A stretch of DNA of 64,000 bases from Thalassoroseus pseudoceratinae (GTDB taxonomy: Bacteria; Planctomycetota; Planctomycetia; Planctomycetales; Planctomycetaceae). The DNA lies in assembly GCF_011634775.1 (NCBI RefSeq), contig NZ_JAALXT010000007.1, forward strand, positions 186,001 to 250,000. The letters run 5' to 3'. The translations under genes were made by a program, and so were the position numbers. Under the pieces are notes generated by a model. It made no database searches, was not told where the DNA came from, and worked only from the letters and a program-made list of their open reading frames with translations. Shown piece after piece: positions 48,001 through 56,572 of this stretch; within the stretch, counting starts at the first letter, position 1, and each line of letters opens with the position of its first letter.

Positions 48001-49983
48001 CATGTCCGTGTTGGTCTGAGGCTTCGCGTCCTCAGCGGATGCAAGTTCGGTTGTTTCTTGAGTGGCGTCATTCGGTGAGGTGTTCCCCGCAGATTCACTT
48101 TCGGTTGGTTCGGTGTCGCCGGTCTTCGCGTCATTCGATTCCGTCGCAGCAACTTTCTCGCCGTCGTCAACCTCGGACGCCTTCGACTTGGCGTCCATCT
48201 CTTCAGTGGTTGTGTCGGACTGCGCGAGTGCTGGTTTCGACTCCGTTTCCGAATCTTCGGTGGGATTGGAGTCGGCACCTGTGTCATTCTTTCCTGTGTC
48301 GGAGCGTGCAGTTTCCATGTCCGCTTTGGCCGCCGCCGATTCGCGATGATCGTTTTCCGATTTCGCAGCCATCTGGTCGGTGTTCTCGGAGGAATCTGTT
48401 TCCATGTCCGAGGATTCTTCGTTCGGTTCCGCGTCGGAGTCGGCCAACATCCTGTCGGGATCGATTTCCACATCCCGGTTGTCGGTCACGCGGATGGAGT
48501 AGCTGATCTTCGCGTCTTCGGGCAGATTCAATTCTTTGAGGTCCAGCTTGGTGCTGCCCATCACGTGTTTTTCATCCTGCTGATCACCCAACGGAATTTC
48601 GCGAACTTCGAGAATTCTCGGCTCTTCACCCTCTTCGGTGTCGGTTTCATCGTAGATGACCAACTCGGCGGTCTTGATGCCATGATCGTCGTGGGCTTCG
48701 AAATTGATCTCGATTTCCTCATCCTCGGCCACCGCCATTTCCTCGTCGGAATTGGTGATGCGTGCGACAGGGGCCCGGTCCTCGATGACTTCAATATGGC
48801 AGACCCGTTTGTCCTCGTTCTGCAAACCGAAAACATTCCGCAGCGTCGGGCGGAACGACACATCACTGAGCAACTGCGTGCGGAAGCGGTACCAACCGTT
48901 GGTGTCAGGTCGCAATCGCACCGTCTTGCGTTCTGGTTCCCCTTCGAGACGGGGGATGTCCAAGTCGATGGTGAGCGACTTCAACTCCGTCGTCGGTTTC
49001 ATCGCCACTTCAAGCAAGCTGCCCTGTGGAACCCGCAACCGGCTGGGAATCAGAGATTTCTCGATCGGCGGTTGATCGATGTACGATGGCGGCGTCACCT
49101 GGAATTGCACTTCCTCCAACGTGGGATGATCGATGACCGTAACCCGATGCCAATGCGTGCGGGCATCGCCGGACGTGACTTGATACCGCAGCGAATCGTC
49201 GGCCCGCATTGCATGCACAAAGCGTTTCGCGTCTTCCTCGTCGACGGGAACATCGAGCACATCGACCACGCCCGATTCATGTTTGATCGCCAACGTGACG
49301 GACTCCCGCACGATTCCGGTCGCCGTGGCGACGATGTCGAACATTTCACCGCGGGGAATCGTCAGATCGCCCGATTCACTAATGAGTTGCGTCGCGGTGA
49401 TGGGGGCCGTCGGTGAGAGGAACCGTTTCACAAGCACGGTCGTTCGTGGCAAATCGATCACCAAAAACCCTGCCAGCAACAACAACACTCCTCCCAAGAA
49501 TGCCAACGGTCGTTTCAAGGAAGCCGGTCGGACGACGATCGACGGCCGAACCAACCGCTGCATCGCGACGGCTTCGCTGTTGACCTGTTCGAGCATCGCT
49601 TGTGACATCTGCGAACCGGGTTTCTCACCGGAGTCGGCGAACGACGCCACCGTCGTCCAGCGTTCTTCGAGTTGCGGGATGGCGGCATCGGCATCGGCGG
49701 CGGGTTGCGTGCGACTGAACGTGCGACGGAGTGGCGGAACAACGCTGACGAAAAACACCGTGACTGCCAACACGATCGCCAAACCAGTCAACGCGATCCG
49801 TACGAGAGGACTGAACAGCGTGAAGACCCAATCAATTGTCATCGACAAGACCATCGCCGCGACAAACACGGCGACCGCGATCGCGAAGCCTCGCAGGAGA
49901 ATCAGTCCGGTTTGACGCAAACGAATCGAACGCAGCTTGCGACGAATGACGGACGGCACGGCATTGTTGTGTGGCTGAATCAT
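45085..49983 (-). CDS. giant DUF4175-like membrane protein with acidic low-complexity and coiled-coil regions
   Basis: 1632 residues. Two N-terminal transmembrane helices (residues about 25-50 and 62-85) and a third near 160-178 are followed by a beta-rich periplasmic part (about 180-510). Next comes a strongly acidic, Ser/Thr/Asn/Asp-rich low-complexity region (about 515-860), then a long charged helical region with coiled-coil character (about 880-1620), rich in Glu, Arg, Lys and Gln. The N-terminal layout matches DUF4175-type proteins found beside MoxR/DUF58/BatA genes in planctomycetes and alphaproteobacteria. No enzymatic motif is visible. It may be a large envelope scaffold for the VWA proteins encoded upstream. 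Confidence 0.75.
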   Translation of the reverse strand: MIQPHNNAVPSVIRRKLRSIRLRQTGLILLRGFAIAVAVFVAAMVLSMTIDWVFTLFSPLVRIALTGLAIVLAVTVFFVSVVPPLRRTFSRTQPAADADAAIPQLEERWTTVASFADSGEKPGSQMSQAMLEQVNSEAVAMQRLVRPSIVVRPASLKRPLAFLGGVLLLLAGFLVIDLPRTTVLVKRFLSPTAPITATQLISESGDLTIPRGEMFDIVATATGIVRESVTLAIKHESGVVDVLDVPVDEEDAKRFVHAMRADDSLRYQVTSGDARTHWHRVTVIDHPTLEEVQFQVTPPSYIDQPPIEKSLIPSRLRVPQGSLLEVAMKPTTELKSLTIDLDIPRLEGEPERKTVRLRPDTNGWYRFRTQLLSDVSFRPTLRNVFGLQNEDKRVCHIEVIEDRAPVARITNSDEEMAVAEDEEIEINFEAHDDHGIKTAELVIYDETDTEEGEEPRILEVREIPLGDQQDEKHVMGSTKLDLKELNLPEDAKISYSIRVTDNRDVEIDPDRMLADSDAEPNEESSDMETDSSENTDQMAAKSENDHRESAAAKADMETARSDTGKNDTGADSNPTEDSETESKPALAQSDTTTEEMDAKSKASEVDDGEKVAATESNDAKTGDTEPTESESAGNTSPNDATQETTELASAEDAKPQTNTDMTKGDADSQSATMKTADATDDEKNVEKTEAPQSESDDDQNNKTKTEVAAEGTNTDTAKPANAQPTGDDSERVAKSDTPQPMPGENTETANTENASDNDPPESTKPIESSKVAKSQDSDEKPNDDNPQEEDENNTVANTDAKSPKTGDGPQVATDAKTADSESKDAKPNQNQNVAQANASGNQKPKKPQEPSESGPPIPVPVKMTAQQSESGQNAETNKRKLKITKRLASVAKSDAERKKEQRAGIRQKVVAIDVMLAEVETRLNQILNREIPDSQHRQAFEETDDRLGEVETFVAELRQETAEGEFAFIGLQMVDITRTYVTPARDRVFQAIRDVAGAEAHTKVASGHITRARELLAALLARYDKVAQEKKLAESIEETVEIYEVYVEKMQKLMRERRQNKNPLGRAMAVIEVDQDYLDRLAEVVTLRREMMREFGRMLSDDPRLLARYMDLLKRRNKSLRDQLSDLAERQEEVAYELAGWQSVDEAGRADVWTIVIEMRLLAAEELSKESASLAERIRKQLPLTLEPSHPVAARVLSETDRMAELAQEVAFDAELFFTAKPEDAKVQTALHRTRQLSAIFSDLDAALDRMIVENEDDEDIETYVNARLRESRSVADQAERWEQIATAIQSRRYFGLNELDQWQLNTATELLRVEMLEFEDDLEGQFQQQANSDVPGEIVDMIRQLHRLMETITFNQSAATFALKKDRGEFAETQQAEAVRNFALAEDLFDKIRRAVIAELDQYDVDDPNIANLRDPTLDQFLANLEREPNIQAQLGIPRRPTNLRVRADNLFTNQTNTLLSSAMAAEDRASQAMKMAEKDGKDDQKKKTVNEMTSEEKEQMEKAKEMQEQLAKSLTSIEEKLKDPKTPPAERRKLEQMQRNLKRVQKQLDEEATSAEEWERIVERDQAAEMLKALAKGERIPDEQWNRLMSTLEDGLWQVRGTQPPEEYRKAIEQYQDRLRELMSTVPAGE

Positions 49984-50117
49984 GTGTCATCCTCGTTGAT
50001 TCGGACAGAGGGCTGCGAGCGGAGATTCGAGAGCCAAAGGCCGAACGAACTTTGCAATTCGTTTGAAGTGCATGGATCGGGTCCAATAGCTCTCCGAACC
50101 GATTCTTCCAAAGACGA

Positions 50118-50149
50118 GTTGCTCAGCACGGCTCGTCGAGCCGTGGCAC
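50118..50149. repeat. palindromic dispersed repeat (GCACGGCTC/GAGCCGTG family)
   Basis: The 32-base sequence matches 45017-45048 at 28 positions; the differences fall at one base and in the 3-base loop, so pairing is kept. It lies in the 211-nt gap between the VWA-like gene and the DUF4175-like gene. The remainder of that gap holds no gene. Confidence 0.75.
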
Positions 50150-50194
50150 GAGGCCCATGTCTATTGTCTCCGGACCCTCGACTAACGTCTGCCA

Positions 50195-52987
50195 TCACGA
50201 TAGTCCTTTCCACTTGCGGACAATCCACTCGGTTTGCAAGCAGCCGAAGACGATCCACAAGTATTTCCATTCTAACCACAGCGGTTTCCGCTGGATGGTT
50301 TCGGTGACGATCGGCTCCAAGTCCGTCAGGGCGAGCACTTCCTCGACCGTCGTCGGTGACAGAACTTGCCCCCCGGAGAGGTCGGCAATTTGCCCGGCAA
50401 GGGCCAAGTCGCACCGGGTGTCGACCATCTCACGCGGCAAATTCGCTTGCACGGTGATACTAGCGACGGCAGGTTCTAAGCTGTCTTGTTGTAACTCGTC
50501 GATCTTCGCCCCGACTGGTTCGAGTCGGTACACACCCGGCGGTAGCGAACGAATCTCGGCCTGGAATTGCCCCGGCACCGTCGGCTGCGATTTCAACGCG
50601 ACCGTGCGAAGATTGTCGCCGGAGGTGATTTGAATCTCCAAGTTCTCCGCCATGATCGGTTTGCCGTCGGCGTCACTGAGTTCCACGGTGGCGAGAATTT
50701 CATCACGTGTTTGATACCGTGATTTGTTCGTGCGGATGCGGACGAACTGCGTACCGGTCGACAAGTCCGCCGCGATTGCCCACCGCAGCAACTGCCCCCA
50801 GAACCGGTAGTGCAAACTGTCGCCGCGAAGCAATCGCAGCCGATACGTCTCGGGACCCGCGAGGTACACGATCCGCCCACGACCAATCGGCTGCCAACAC
50901 AGAAACGCACTGCTGGCGGCGTCTTGGTTGGCCTCAGGTTGATCCCGTGGAACGGCAGCGATCAGGGTTTCCGCCGAAGGCAACGGATGTCGCCATGCGG
51001 ACACCTCATGCAACGGCGAATACCGATTCACAAAATCCCAAGCCGTCCGAGTCGCCGCTTCGGTTTCGCCGATCATCAAAGCATCGTGACTCAAACCGTC
51101 TTCGGTCACCCGGAAGGCAAACCGAGTCGCGGCATCACCCGCTGAGTTGACCGGTCGGACCGGGAGAATCTCTTCCAGCGGATGATCGACATACGCCTGC
51201 GGCATCGCGTTCCGACCAGCAATCAACACCAACGTCCCACCGCGGTCGTGCAAGTATTCTTGCAGCGATTGTTGAGCGACCGTCGAGAAGCGTTCCGGTG
51301 GTAAATCGCCGAGCAACACCACATCGTATTGGTCCCACTCATCGACGGTCGTCGGCAACGTGCGAGTCGCTTTTCGCCGACCGGTGGCGATCATTCGCGG
51401 ACGGAACAGCAACTCATCGCATTCGACTTTCGCATCCCGACGGAACAACTGTGTGAGGTAACGATACTCCCAACGCGGCATGTCATCGGTCAGTAGGACT
51501 TTGATGTCGCTGCGGGTCACGTTGACTTCAACTTCATCGTAATTGTTCTGATCCGTCGATTCGCGATCGAGCGGCGCGACTGCGATCTGGAAAACCTGCC
51601 GACCGATTTCCGGCACATGCTGTTCGAATCGCACACTTCGCGTGGCGAAATCGGAATCGAAAATCACGTCGCGGAAGTCGATGACCATGCCGTCTTGCAA
51701 CAACTCGATGTGGCAAACCTCGCCCGCACAATCATGGGCTTCGAGATTGGCTTCGATAACGACATCATCATTCCGCATCGCCACCGCCGGAGCGGAAACC
51801 GATTGCAAAATGACATCCCGCACATACCGCGTGTTGCCGATCGGCACGACATACACCGGCGTATTATCCAACCGCCGGGCGACTTCCTGCGGACTGCCTT
51901 CGTTCGATTGATTTTGAGCCGCGTCGGTGAACAAGAACGTCGCCGCGAGCGGTTGCTCTTGGCCGCGTCGTTGCACCTGTTCGAGCGCCATCGCCAAGTC
52001 GGTTCCCAGCGTCGGGTCGGGTTCTTCTTCTTCGGATTCGGCAGCAGGGGGTTTGGGCGGCGTGGTCGACCAATTCACCGATTGAGCGAATTCCGCAAAC
52101 CGAACATCGGCGGTGTCTTCGAGAGCTTTCAAAGTCGATGTGTGCAGATGTTGAATCCGATTTTGCACTCGCTCGCCACGAGATCGTCGGGAGAGTTTCG
52201 CCAACTGCGGTTTCGTTTTTTCATCGGGTTGGGATTGCACATCGACCGCGACTTGCCGAGCGAGTTCCCGCAACGAACGGACCGCCCCGGCGATGCGGTA
52301 TTCCAAATCCGGCAGACTTTCCCGCCACCCTTTTTCCGTCGGCGTGCGACCTTTCTCCAACGCATTGACGACCGATTGAAACGACTGAAACTCCGCGTCA
52401 TCGAGTGCCGTGAGTTGCCGATCGATTGATGTCTTCGTCGCCGAACTCAGTGATGCTTTGCTAAGCCGTTCGAGATGAGAACGCACCCGGTTGATCGCTC
52501 GCCCGGTGGTAGTCATCTCTTTCATAAAAACCGCTTCGGGTTGGTAGTGTTTCAACGCATCGAGAGCAGCGTTCAAGTGCCGGCGAGCCAAACCCATCGC
52601 AACGACGGCTTTGTCACCGGATTGGATGGGCGTCGATTCGGAATCGCTCACGCTGATCGCCCATCGCAATTCGTCGGCAGTCCCGACCGGATCGACGGTT
52701 CGCATGCTGCCGGTGGTGTCGTGCACCAACGCGATCGCCCGTCGAGTGCGAGAGGTCTCCACGCGACGTTGAGCCGGTGCGAGCAGCATCCACAACACCG
52801 TCGCGACGGCTGCCACTCGCAAGCACCAGAAGAACACTGTTTGTTTCGGCCCGAGGATTTTCCGTTCCCGCCACAACGCCCATGCGAACACCAACAACGC
52901 CCCCAAACCGACCAGGACCGCCGCCGTCAGCGAAATTGGCCCGTCGAGGGTGAGTTGTTCCGAGATGTTCGTGGTCGTGGGGTTCAT
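50195..52987 (-). CDS. VWA-like membrane protein with glutamine-amidotransferase-like domain
   Basis: 930 residues. Two N-terminal transmembrane helices (residues about 20-40 and 50-68) precede a VWA-like domain whose metal site reads HDTTGSM (DxTxS, a mild variant of DxSxS). The central part (ATFLFTDAAQNQSNE, VYVVPIGN) continues the VWA fold. Residues about 505-720 (VLLTDDMPRWEYRYL, YDVVLLGDLPPERF, RGGTLVLIAGRNAMPQ) resemble the glutamine-amidotransferase-like domain of BatA-type proteins, without the catalytic Cys. A last helix near the C-terminus (WLEWKYLWIVFGCLQTEWI) may be membrane-embedded. Its gene starts 39 nt after the BatA-like gene. Likely forms an envelope complex with it. Confidence 0.8.
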   Translation of the reverse strand: MNPTTTNISEQLTLDGPISLTAAVLVGLGALLVFAWALWRERKILGPKQTVFFWCLRVAAVATVLWMLLAPAQRRVETSRTRRAIALVHDTTGSMRTVDPVGTADELRWAISVSDSESTPIQSGDKAVVAMGLARRHLNAALDALKHYQPEAVFMKEMTTTGRAINRVRSHLERLSKASLSSATKTSIDRQLTALDDAEFQSFQSVVNALEKGRTPTEKGWRESLPDLEYRIAGAVRSLRELARQVAVDVQSQPDEKTKPQLAKLSRRSRGERVQNRIQHLHTSTLKALEDTADVRFAEFAQSVNWSTTPPKPPAAESEEEEPDPTLGTDLAMALEQVQRRGQEQPLAATFLFTDAAQNQSNEGSPQEVARRLDNTPVYVVPIGNTRYVRDVILQSVSAPAVAMRNDDVVIEANLEAHDCAGEVCHIELLQDGMVIDFRDVIFDSDFATRSVRFEQHVPEIGRQVFQIAVAPLDRESTDQNNYDEVEVNVTRSDIKVLLTDDMPRWEYRYLTQLFRRDAKVECDELLFRPRMIATGRRKATRTLPTTVDEWDQYDVVLLGDLPPERFSTVAQQSLQEYLHDRGGTLVLIAGRNAMPQAYVDHPLEEILPVRPVNSAGDAATRFAFRVTEDGLSHDALMIGETEAATRTAWDFVNRYSPLHEVSAWRHPLPSAETLIAAVPRDQPEANQDAASSAFLCWQPIGRGRIVYLAGPETYRLRLLRGDSLHYRFWGQLLRWAIAADLSTGTQFVRIRTNKSRYQTRDEILATVELSDADGKPIMAENLEIQITSGDNLRTVALKSQPTVPGQFQAEIRSLPPGVYRLEPVGAKIDELQQDSLEPAVASITVQANLPREMVDTRCDLALAGQIADLSGGQVLSPTTVEEVLALTDLEPIVTETIQRKPLWLEWKYLWIVFGCLQTEWIVRKWKGLS

Positions 52988-53026
52988 GCTTTTGATTGAT
53001 GTCGAAGTATGTCTTTGTCCAAAGTC

Positions 53027-55372
53027 TTACACACGTGTGGCATGCCCACCGCTTTGGGTGGGTATGGTTTGGCGTTCGAAATCTCCATGCCCACGCGGAG
53101 CCATGGGCATGCCACCCATTGCGGTTGCTCCGTGGTCGACAGGCGGAGGAAATCCGAAGTTCTGGTTCTCCGGTTCGGTCGTTTCGGCGATGGGGTCGCT
53201 GCCAAAGCGTTCGCGGGAGATCATGCCGGAGAGCAACAACTCCATGGCAATGATCCCGATCAAACCCATCAGCAAGAACGGCCACAACGGTTCGGTGCCG
53301 ACTTCGATGATTTCCCCGGCTTCGGTCGCTTTTGGTTCAATGTCCGTCAGCGACTGCACCGATTGCAATTGCTCGCCGGTGAGGGCTGCCAAATTCGATT
53401 CTTGGGGATCGCGACGGACGTGAAACGGAATCGCTCCGTTCTCGGAACCCGTGTCCAACCGGTAACTCCCCGGCAACGCCGTTCGGCTAGTACGGAAAAC
53501 GGCCCCGCCATCGGACGACTCCGCCGAGAGTTCAATTTCGTTCCCGTGCGGCGTTTCAAGCGTGGCGGTTTTCACGTCACTGTCCAGCAATCGAATCGCA
53601 AGTTGCTCACCTGGCGTGAGGTTGTGTCGCGTGGATAGTGGCTGTGTCAGATAATCGAGCCAATCGTGCACGATCACCACAAACGACTGCGAACGGGCCA
53701 AGTCGCTCCATTGCAATCGCAGCGGAATCGTCTGCACGACCACGCGGCCACGACCAAAATAATTCTCGACGGCGAGCGGCTCGCCGTTCGTCAAACCGAG
53801 CAGCATCGAAATGTCCTCGCCGGGCGGAGCGGATTCGAAGCGAAACCGCCGGGCGACGGCCACGTCCGCGAGGTCGAGTTGATCCGTATCCGACAACGAC
53901 GCCGTCGCCGGGTGGCCCTTCATGAACGGGTTGATCTTCGTGCGATCGGTCGATTCTTCGGCATCCAGTGAGTCGACGATCTGATCTAATCGAAGTGGAG
54001 CCAAGCCGTTGCCGTCGGCGTACAGGCGTTGATTGAAGGCGTCGACATCGGTTCGCGGCCCGAGTGCGATCCACAAACCGCCGCCGGACCGAACGAACTC
54101 GGCCAACCGTTCGGTGCTGGTTTCACTCAACTCCGTCAGATTCGGCACCACGACGGCATGAAAGGCGGCGAGGTCGAGATGTTCCAACCGCTCCGGTTCG
54201 ACCGTCGTCGGAGCGTACACGGTGTTCGCCGATCCCGGCATGCCATCGATCCAGCCGAGTGCCGTCTCCACGAAAAACGCATCCCGCTGTAATTCCGCCC
54301 GGTCCGGGGCTCCCTCGACGATCAACACCGGCAGTTGCCGTACGACTTCGATCACCAACGTCGCGGTGTTGTCTTGCGGGAGTTCGTCTTCAATGTCGAG
54401 TTCGCAGGAAATCGAATAGACGCCTGGTTCAGAGAACGAATACGTCCACTCGGCGGTGTGAACCGCGTTGGCATCAAGATCGGGAATCTGACTTTCGTAG
54501 ACGGATTCTTGGCCGATGGTCCACGTCGCCAATGACGGTGAGATGCCGGTTTCAGAATGGTTTTGAATTTCCGCAGTGAGCGTGAATGGCCGATCGACAC
54601 CCACCGTCGTGCGGTTTGCCGCCAACGAGTTGACAGCGACATTTTTGCCGGTTTGCGATTCCCGCAGGTTAACGAATTCCAATTCCGTCGGGATCGGCGT
54701 GGAGGCGAGGACGTCTCGGTAGCGTTGCCAACTTTCCTCGACCCCAAGGTTCCAATCGGTCGCCTGATGATCGGTGAGCAACACGATGCGGCGGCGTTGT
54801 TGCGTCGGTTGGACTTCCGCCTGCGTCGCCGCGAACAACGCCGCGAGCAAATCGCTTTGCCCTTGCGTCGGGCGGAGTTCGTCCAGTTCGTCAATGATAT
54901 GCGACTTTGATTGTGCATCGACTCGCAAGCTGCCGGTGGTTGACCAAGACGGATACGGCGACGAAAGTAGCACGCGAACGAACTCGGTTGGCGGCAAGTC
55001 ATCGAGTTCGGCCTTCACCTTCCCGATGGCTTGGTCAAATAAAGTTTCGTCATCGCCCGCCAAACGCATCATGGAGAGGGAATTATCCACGACGAAAATC
55101 GTCTCACCGCGATCGGTTCCCGTGAACCAATTGCCGGGCAGAAGCGGACGCGCGAGTGCGAAGATCAACGCCAACACCGCCAGCGTTCGCAAGAGCAGCA
55201 ACAGCCATTGCTTCAGCTTGCGGGCACTCGTCCGCCGCGTGACGGCTTCCTGCAGGAATTGCATCGCTCCCCATTCGATCACGACGTTGCGACGCCGATC
55301 GAACAAGTGAAGCAGCACCGGGGCCAAGGCCAACGGCAACGCTGTGAGGAAGGCAATGCTGAGAAAACTCAC
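53027..55372 (-). CDS. BatA-type aerotolerance/VWA membrane protein
   Basis: 781 residues. The N-terminus is the BatA domain (PF07584): FLTALPLALAPVLLHLFDRRR, then a helix at about 58-76. A VWA domain follows with FVVDNSLSMMRL (DxSxS) near residue 92 and VLLTDHQATDW. The central part includes Ig-like and amidotransferase-like segments (VVPNLTELSETS, GGGLWIALGPRTDV), and a C-terminal helix (PLWPFLLMGLIGIIAMELLLSG) anchors the end. The last about 26 residues are encoded by an inverted-repeat element at 53037-53115, so the original C-terminus was probably shorter or different. It acts with MoxR and DUF58 in related bacteria, in a complex linked to stress resistance. Confidence 0.88.
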   Translation of the reverse strand: MSFLSIAFLTALPLALAPVLLHLFDRRRNVVIEWGAMQFLQEAVTRRTSARKLKQWLLLLLRTLAVLALIFALARPLLPGNWFTGTDRGETIFVVDNSLSMMRLAGDDETLFDQAIGKVKAELDDLPPTEFVRVLLSSPYPSWSTTGSLRVDAQSKSHIIDELDELRPTQGQSDLLAALFAATQAEVQPTQQRRRIVLLTDHQATDWNLGVEESWQRYRDVLASTPIPTELEFVNLRESQTGKNVAVNSLAANRTTVGVDRPFTLTAEIQNHSETGISPSLATWTIGQESVYESQIPDLDANAVHTAEWTYSFSEPGVYSISCELDIEDELPQDNTATLVIEVVRQLPVLIVEGAPDRAELQRDAFFVETALGWIDGMPGSANTVYAPTTVEPERLEHLDLAAFHAVVVPNLTELSETSTERLAEFVRSGGGLWIALGPRTDVDAFNQRLYADGNGLAPLRLDQIVDSLDAEESTDRTKINPFMKGHPATASLSDTDQLDLADVAVARRFRFESAPPGEDISMLLGLTNGEPLAVENYFGRGRVVVQTIPLRLQWSDLARSQSFVVIVHDWLDYLTQPLSTRHNLTPGEQLAIRLLDSDVKTATLETPHGNEIELSAESSDGGAVFRTSRTALPGSYRLDTGSENGAIPFHVRRDPQESNLAALTGEQLQSVQSLTDIEPKATEAGEIIEVGTEPLWPFLLMGLIGIIAMELLLSGMISRERFGSDPIAETTEPENQNFGFPPPVDHGATAMGGMPMAPRGHGDFERQTIPTQSGGHATRV
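53037..53115. repeat. 79-bp inverted-repeat element at the 3' end of the BatA-type gene
   Basis: Perfect 12-base terminal inverted repeats GTGGCATGCCCA (53037-53048) and TGGGCATGCCAC (53104-53115) enclose 55 bases with an internal CATGCCCAC copy. The related palindrome CCATGCCCA/TGGGCATGG occurs at 44966-44991. The element overlaps the last codons of the BatA-type gene. Confidence 0.75.
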
Positions 55373-55406
55373 GGGCTTTTCAGGGGGTTGGGGTTAGTTG
55401 GTTGTC

Positions 55407-55473
55407 GGGTGCGTCGGGACGCACCATTTATCACGGGTTCGACATTTGTGGTGCGTTGCAACGCACCCTACGG
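55407..55473. repeat. dispersed palindromic repeat, copy A (GGTGCGT family)
   Basis: Two palindromes, GGTGCGTCGGGACGCACC and GGTGCGTTGCAACGCACC, are separated by a 23-base spacer containing CGGGTTC and TTGTG, followed by CTACGGG. It is closely similar to the copy at 56502-56572 in both palindromes and spacer. It lies in the 149-nt gap between the DUF58 and BatA-type genes. Confidence 0.85.
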
Positions 55474-55521
55474 GATTCGTGTTTTCTGTCGCCTGTCTCC
55501 CGGTTTTCACGCACGCGGATT

Positions 55522-56484
55522 TCACGCACGGGCCATTCGATTTCTGAGAAACCAACCGAGGGTGCTGGCCAGGTCGTGATTGGTTGTCATGCGGATGTAG
55601 TCGCCGCCGAGTCCGGTGACAAGTTCTTCCAGTCGTTCCAGAAATATTCGCACTCGTTTCACGTATTCATCACGGACGGCGGCCGGATCAAGATTTAACT
55701 TCTGACCGGCCACCTCCAACGATTGAAACGACGAAAACCGCCGGAAGTTGAAGTGAATTTCTTCGGGTGCAAGCACATGCATCACGACGACATCATGCCC
55801 GCGTGCCCGCACAATTCGCAGAGCTTTTCCGAGGTCGTCCAGGTCGCCGAAACAATCGGAAAACAGGACGAATAGTCCATGACGTTTGAAACGCGGAATG
55901 TTGGCCTGAATTTGATGTCCGAGGTTACCGCCGTCTTGCGGTTGGGCGGTTTGCAATGCTAATAGAAGTGCTTGCAAATGAGCCGCGTTCTGTTTGGGTG
56001 GCACGAACAACGGTTTCGATTCGTTGAGCACGACCGCACCGACCGCGTCGCGTTGTCGAAGCAACAACCGAGCGACACACGCGGCGGCTTGTTTGGCGTA
56101 ATCGAGCTTCGAAATCGTCGAGTGGCCAAACTTCATCGACCCGCTGGTGTCAATTGCGAGGATGCCGTGCAGGTTCGTCTCTTCCTCGAACTGCCGAATG
56201 AAGTAACGATCGTTGCGGGCATAGACTTGCCAATCGATCTGACGGATTTCATCGCCGGGAGCGTATTGCCGATGCTGGGCGAACTCACAGCAACCGCCTT
56301 TGGTCGTCGAGCGATGTTTCCCCGCCAACAAACCGTCCACGACCGTCCGCGAAAGCAATTCCAAATGCCCGATCTCATCCATCACCCGCGGATCGACCAA
56401 ATCCGCCGGCAATTGATAGCCACTGCGGTGTGGTTCAGTCGGAGCGGACGCGTGTGATTTTTTCGAGCGGAACAGTCGGAACAT
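55522..56484 (-). CDS. DUF58-domain protein (VWA-like, MoxR partner)
   Basis: 320 residues from the ATG at 56484 (MFRLFRSKKSH); the open frame reaches 56559 but that part is repeat sequence. The DUF58 core reads EFAQHRQYAPGDEIRQIDWQVYARNDRYFIRQFEEE, followed by LAIDTSGSM (DxSxS metal site) near residue 120. DUF58 proteins act with MoxR ATPases in assembling or activating envelope proteins or metalloenzymes. No transmembrane helix is visible, so this copy is probably cytosolic. It is flanked on both sides by copies of the same 67-71-bp repeat. Highly reliable family call. Confidence 0.93.
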   Translation of the reverse strand: MFRLFRSKKSHASAPTEPHRSGYQLPADLVDPRVMDEIGHLELLSRTVVDGLLAGKHRSTTKGGCCEFAQHRQYAPGDEIRQIDWQVYARNDRYFIRQFEEETNLHGILAIDTSGSMKFGHSTISKLDYAKQAAACVARLLLRQRDAVGAVVLNESKPLFVPPKQNAAHLQALLLALQTAQPQDGGNLGHQIQANIPRFKRHGLFVLFSDCFGDLDDLGKALRIVRARGHDVVVMHVLAPEEIHFNFRRFSSFQSLEVAGQKLNLDPAAVRDEYVKRVRIFLERLEELVTGLGGDYIRMTTNHDLASTLGWFLRNRMARA

Positions 56485-56501
56485 TTTTCGGTCGAGATCT
56501 C

Positions 56502-56572
56502 GTAGGGTGCGTCGTGACGCACCGTTCATTGCGGGTTCAAAACTTGTGGTGCGTTGCAACGCACCCTACGGC
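56502..56572. repeat. dispersed palindromic repeat, copy B (GTAGGGTGCGT family)
   Basis: Complete copy with inverted ends GTAGGGTGCGT and ACGCACCCTAC. Inside are GGTGCGTCGTGACGCACC and GGTGCGTTGCAACGCACC around a spacer sharing GGGTTC and CTTGTGGTGCG with copy A at 55407. The TAG of its end supplies the stop codon of the MoxR gene (56566-56568). Confidence 0.85.

Noticed and set aside
48346-49416. A 356-codon plus-strand frame opposite the same gene
   Set aside because: Same reason: an antisense shadow in moderately GC-rich DNA, without ribosome site or family features.
44852-56572. A CRISPR array made of the repeated palindromes
   Set aside because: The repeats are of different families, kilobases apart, and have no regular spacers or cas genes.
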